Below, piece by piece: positions 62,179 through 64,000 of a stretch of DNA of 64,000 nt. The DNA comes from Prosthecobacter debontii (GTDB lineage Bacteria; Verrucomicrobiota; Verrucomicrobiia; Verrucomicrobiales; Akkermansiaceae): positions 1 through 64,000 of the forward strand of contig CAMBTP010000004.1 of the NCBI GenBank assembly GCA_945870855.1, written 5' to 3'. Each line of letters starts with the position of its first letter. Within the stretch, counting starts at the first letter, position 1. A program made the translations under genes and the position numbers. The notes under the pieces were generated by a model. That model saw only the letters and a list, made by a program, of their open reading frames with translations, did not search any database and had not been told where the DNA came from.

Positions 62179-64000
62179 CGGAACCTGATCCTCCATATCG
62201 CCATCACACGCTGATCGCCTTCCGCTCCGATACCGGCGGTAACAAATAATTTTTCGCTCAATTTCAAAGTGGCTGAGTTGTAGGAATCGGAATCGTAGGG
62301 ATCTGTCTCCGCGAGGCTGAAATCGACGTCATCGAACAGCCCGAGCAGCGGACGCAACTGCTTGCCGAGGGGAAACCTGCCATGCCGCATTTCCTCGACG
62401 AGGAGCTGCATCGCGCGGGACGATGCGGCCTGTGAGTCCTCCAAGCCGGCGGAGGTCGTGCCGGTGGCGAGCAGTGTCATGATTTCATTTTCTGGAAGCG
62501 GTGGCTCGGAGGTGAGCACGAGCTGGGGATCGGACAAGCGGCCATAGGCATACACCTGCACGCGATACGGACGCGGCTCCGCTGTGCCACGAATTTCCAG
62601 CATGGGATCGAAGCCGTTCTGCGGAGTGAAAGTTAGAAAACCCTCACGCACCTTCAGCGAACTGAATGGCAAACGCGCGACGACCTCTGCGATGCGCACT
62701 TTCCCCTCCGGTTTCGGATCGCCGAGTTTTCCGAAAACCCTCAAGCCTACATCCACGCGACCCCGCCCGAGGTTGCCACGGATCAGGATGGGATCGATCG
62801 TTTCCACCGCGATATCCACCGTCCAATCATCAAAGGGAGAAGGAAGGACAGTTCCGATGCTTGCCGGGGCATCGACCTTCGGCAGCGAGGCAGCGTCTGG
62901 CCCAAGGAAGGGTTTGCCGATAGGCAAGAGCTCGATGTCCTTGAAAAACACGCTGTCGATGAGGCCGACTTTACCGCTCAATCGAGAATCGGCCATGGTT
63001 CCTTTGAGCCTCAGATCGGCGTTCGCGCGGAGAATGAGGAACTCGTTGCGCAACACCGGCAAGCCCTCGCCTTTTAGGCTTAGGTCTAGGGCACCTAGTC
63101 CATCACCTGCCGCGTTCGTGAGTTCCAGCGTGCCGTTTATTTTGAGATCACCGCCCGAGAGATCTTCCACTGTGCCTTTGATCGCGACTTTTTTCATGTT
63201 CGCTTCCACATCAAAACCCACGCCGCTGAGTTCCGGGATCATATCTCCTTTCATACGCAGTTTCCCGCCGCTGAGATTCAATTTCCCATCGATCTTCGGC
63301 TCGCCAACCGTTCCCGCGACCACCACTTTCCCTCTCGTCACACCACCCAATTCCAGCGCTCCGGGGATGATTGATTGGAAACGCGAAAGCTCGATGCGCG
63401 GCAGGTCTAGCGTGCCCTTGATCTCCTCTGACATCAGAGAGTCGGGATTCTCCGCCCATTTCTTTGGCAGGAAAGCCATCTCCGCTTTGAAATTCGCCGG
63501 GGCGTAATCCAGAGCTACCGCATTGGCGGAAATTTCCGCGCGGCCGTCCCGCGCTCTGAGTTTAAGGGTAACATCGGTCTTTGGGATTTCACTCCGGCCA
63601 AGCACTCTCACATCGCGAATCTCGAGAAAGGCATCCACCTCGGGTTCGGCGAGGCTGCCGGCGATACTGATTCCGATTTTACCGGTCGCTTTTTCGTCAA
63701 TTTGCTCCAGACCCGGGATCCATGGCCGCAGCTTTGTGAGCGGTAAAGTTTCCGAGTCCAGCGTCAAGTCGAGAGGACGAGAGTCGCTTGCGAGGAATTC
63801 ATCGAGCTTCGAGAAATCAGCGGGCATGGGCAGATATCCGCTTCCCTTCGCGAGTTCCTCTTCACCATCAAGCCAGACGAATTTCTCCAGCGACAGCAGC
63901 GTATCCGCGAGTTTCGCATCGAGCTTCACAGTCTGCCCCTCCGTCTCCACCACCAGCCCGCTGACATCTGCCATGCCCGGCCAGTCGTAGGTGATGCTCG
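62175..64000 (-). CDS. tamB: TamB-like translocation protein (5' end beyond window)
   Basis: The frame is open to base 64000, so 608 C-terminal residues are visible. They consist of long amphipathic beta sequence typical of AsmA/TamB groove proteins (V-V-V-A-G-T-V-G-E-P-K-I-D-G-K-L-N-L, repeated) and end with the DUF490 domain, including L-V-L-T-S-E-P-P-L-P-E-N-E-I-M-T-L-L-A-T-G and a final V-M-A-I-W-R-I-R-F. TamB spans the periplasm as a lipid or protein conduit partnering TamA, encoded next with a 4-bp overlap. Confidence 0.9.
   Translation of the reverse strand, partial: SITYDWPGMADVSGLVVETEGQTVKLDAKLADTLLSLEKFVWLDGEEELAKGSGYLPMPADFSKLDEFLASDSRPLDLTLDSETLPLTKLRPWIPGLEQIDEKATGKIGISIAGSLAEPEVDAFLEIRDVRVLGRSEIPKTDVTLKLRARDGRAEISANAVALDYAPANFKAEMAFLPKKWAENPDSLMSEEIKGTLDLPRIELSRFQSIIPGALELGGVTRGKVVVAGTVGEPKIDGKLNLSGGKLRMKGDMIPELSGVGFDVEANMKKVAIKGTVEDLSGGDLKINGTLELTNAAGDGLGALDLSLKGEGLPVLRNEFLILRANADLRLKGTMADSRLSGKVGLIDSVFFKDIELLPIGKPFLGPDAASLPKVDAPASIGTVLPSPFDDWTVDIAVETIDPILIRGNLGRGRVDVGLRVFGKLGDPKPEGKVRIAEVVARLPFSSLKVREGFLTFTPQNGFDPMLEIRGTAEPRPYRVQVYAYGRLSDPQLVLTSEPPLPENEIMTLLATGTTSAGLEDSQAASSRAMQLLVEEMRHGRFPLGKQLRPLLGLFDDVDFSLAETDPYDSDSYNSATLKLSEKLFVTAGIGAEGDQRVMAIWRIRFR

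Overview
The window looks like DNA from the phylum Verrucomicrobiota. The support is indirect: gene content (BlaI-type regulator with a histone H1-like tail, an IF-1 with an N-terminal extension, an Lgt with an insertion), frequent start/stop overlaps, and a perfect TGTTC-N4-GAACA palindrome, the LexA motif reported for Verrucomicrobia, upstream of a Y-family DNA polymerase. No rRNA is present, so no finer placement is claimed.

Region A (1-11.39 kb) is GC-rich and all on the plus strand: homoserine dehydrogenase (partial), lysC, an exported helical-repeat protein with an ExbB/ExbD pair, uppS-cdsA-miaA, a peroxiredoxin and the first 80% of acnA. Within acnA, near 11,390, Lys codon choice switches from AAG to AAA. 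Everything downstream has a different character, so I suspect a chimeric contig join or a homologous recombination point at a conserved acnA segment.

Region B (11.4-32.8 kb) is ordinary chromosome of a verrucomicrobial type: a broken higB with higA, an M23 peptidase, the BlaI/H1-like fusion, a LysM lipoprotein, tatD, trpF, pepP, an inner-membrane sulfatase, an MGDG-synthase-like glycosyltransferase, a HAD hydrolase, katG, infA, lgt, an FmdB zinc ribbon, acylphosphatase and the SOS-type polymerase.

Region C (about 32.8-59.9 kb) is a mosaic accessory island whose right edge is the 3' end of a tRNA-Thr gene. No complete integrase is visible. It holds a WYL regulator, ARPP-1, a DUF2779 nuclease-like protein, two DUF3293 proteins (one fused to a GIY-YIG domain), a YhaN/YhaO (SbcC/SbcD-like) pair, an intact AbiE system inserted beside a duplicated yhaN end, a decayed second AbiE, a UPF0175/DUF3368 pair, and a nucleotidyltransferase pair. 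The most system-like stretch is 50.4-56.0 kb: a RecB/Cas4-like nuclease, a DUF3150-like protein, DUF1257 (Ycf35-like), DUF2997, a small unknown protein and a Ycf46-like AAA ATPase. Several island genes share an unusual upstream layout: a strong GC hairpin, a TTTCGTTT-like tail and a C/A-rich leader without Shine-Dalgarno sequence, 34-54 nt before the ATG.

Region D (60.2-64.0 kb) returns to core genes: tamA and the 3' part of tamB, a translocation and assembly module for the outer membrane.
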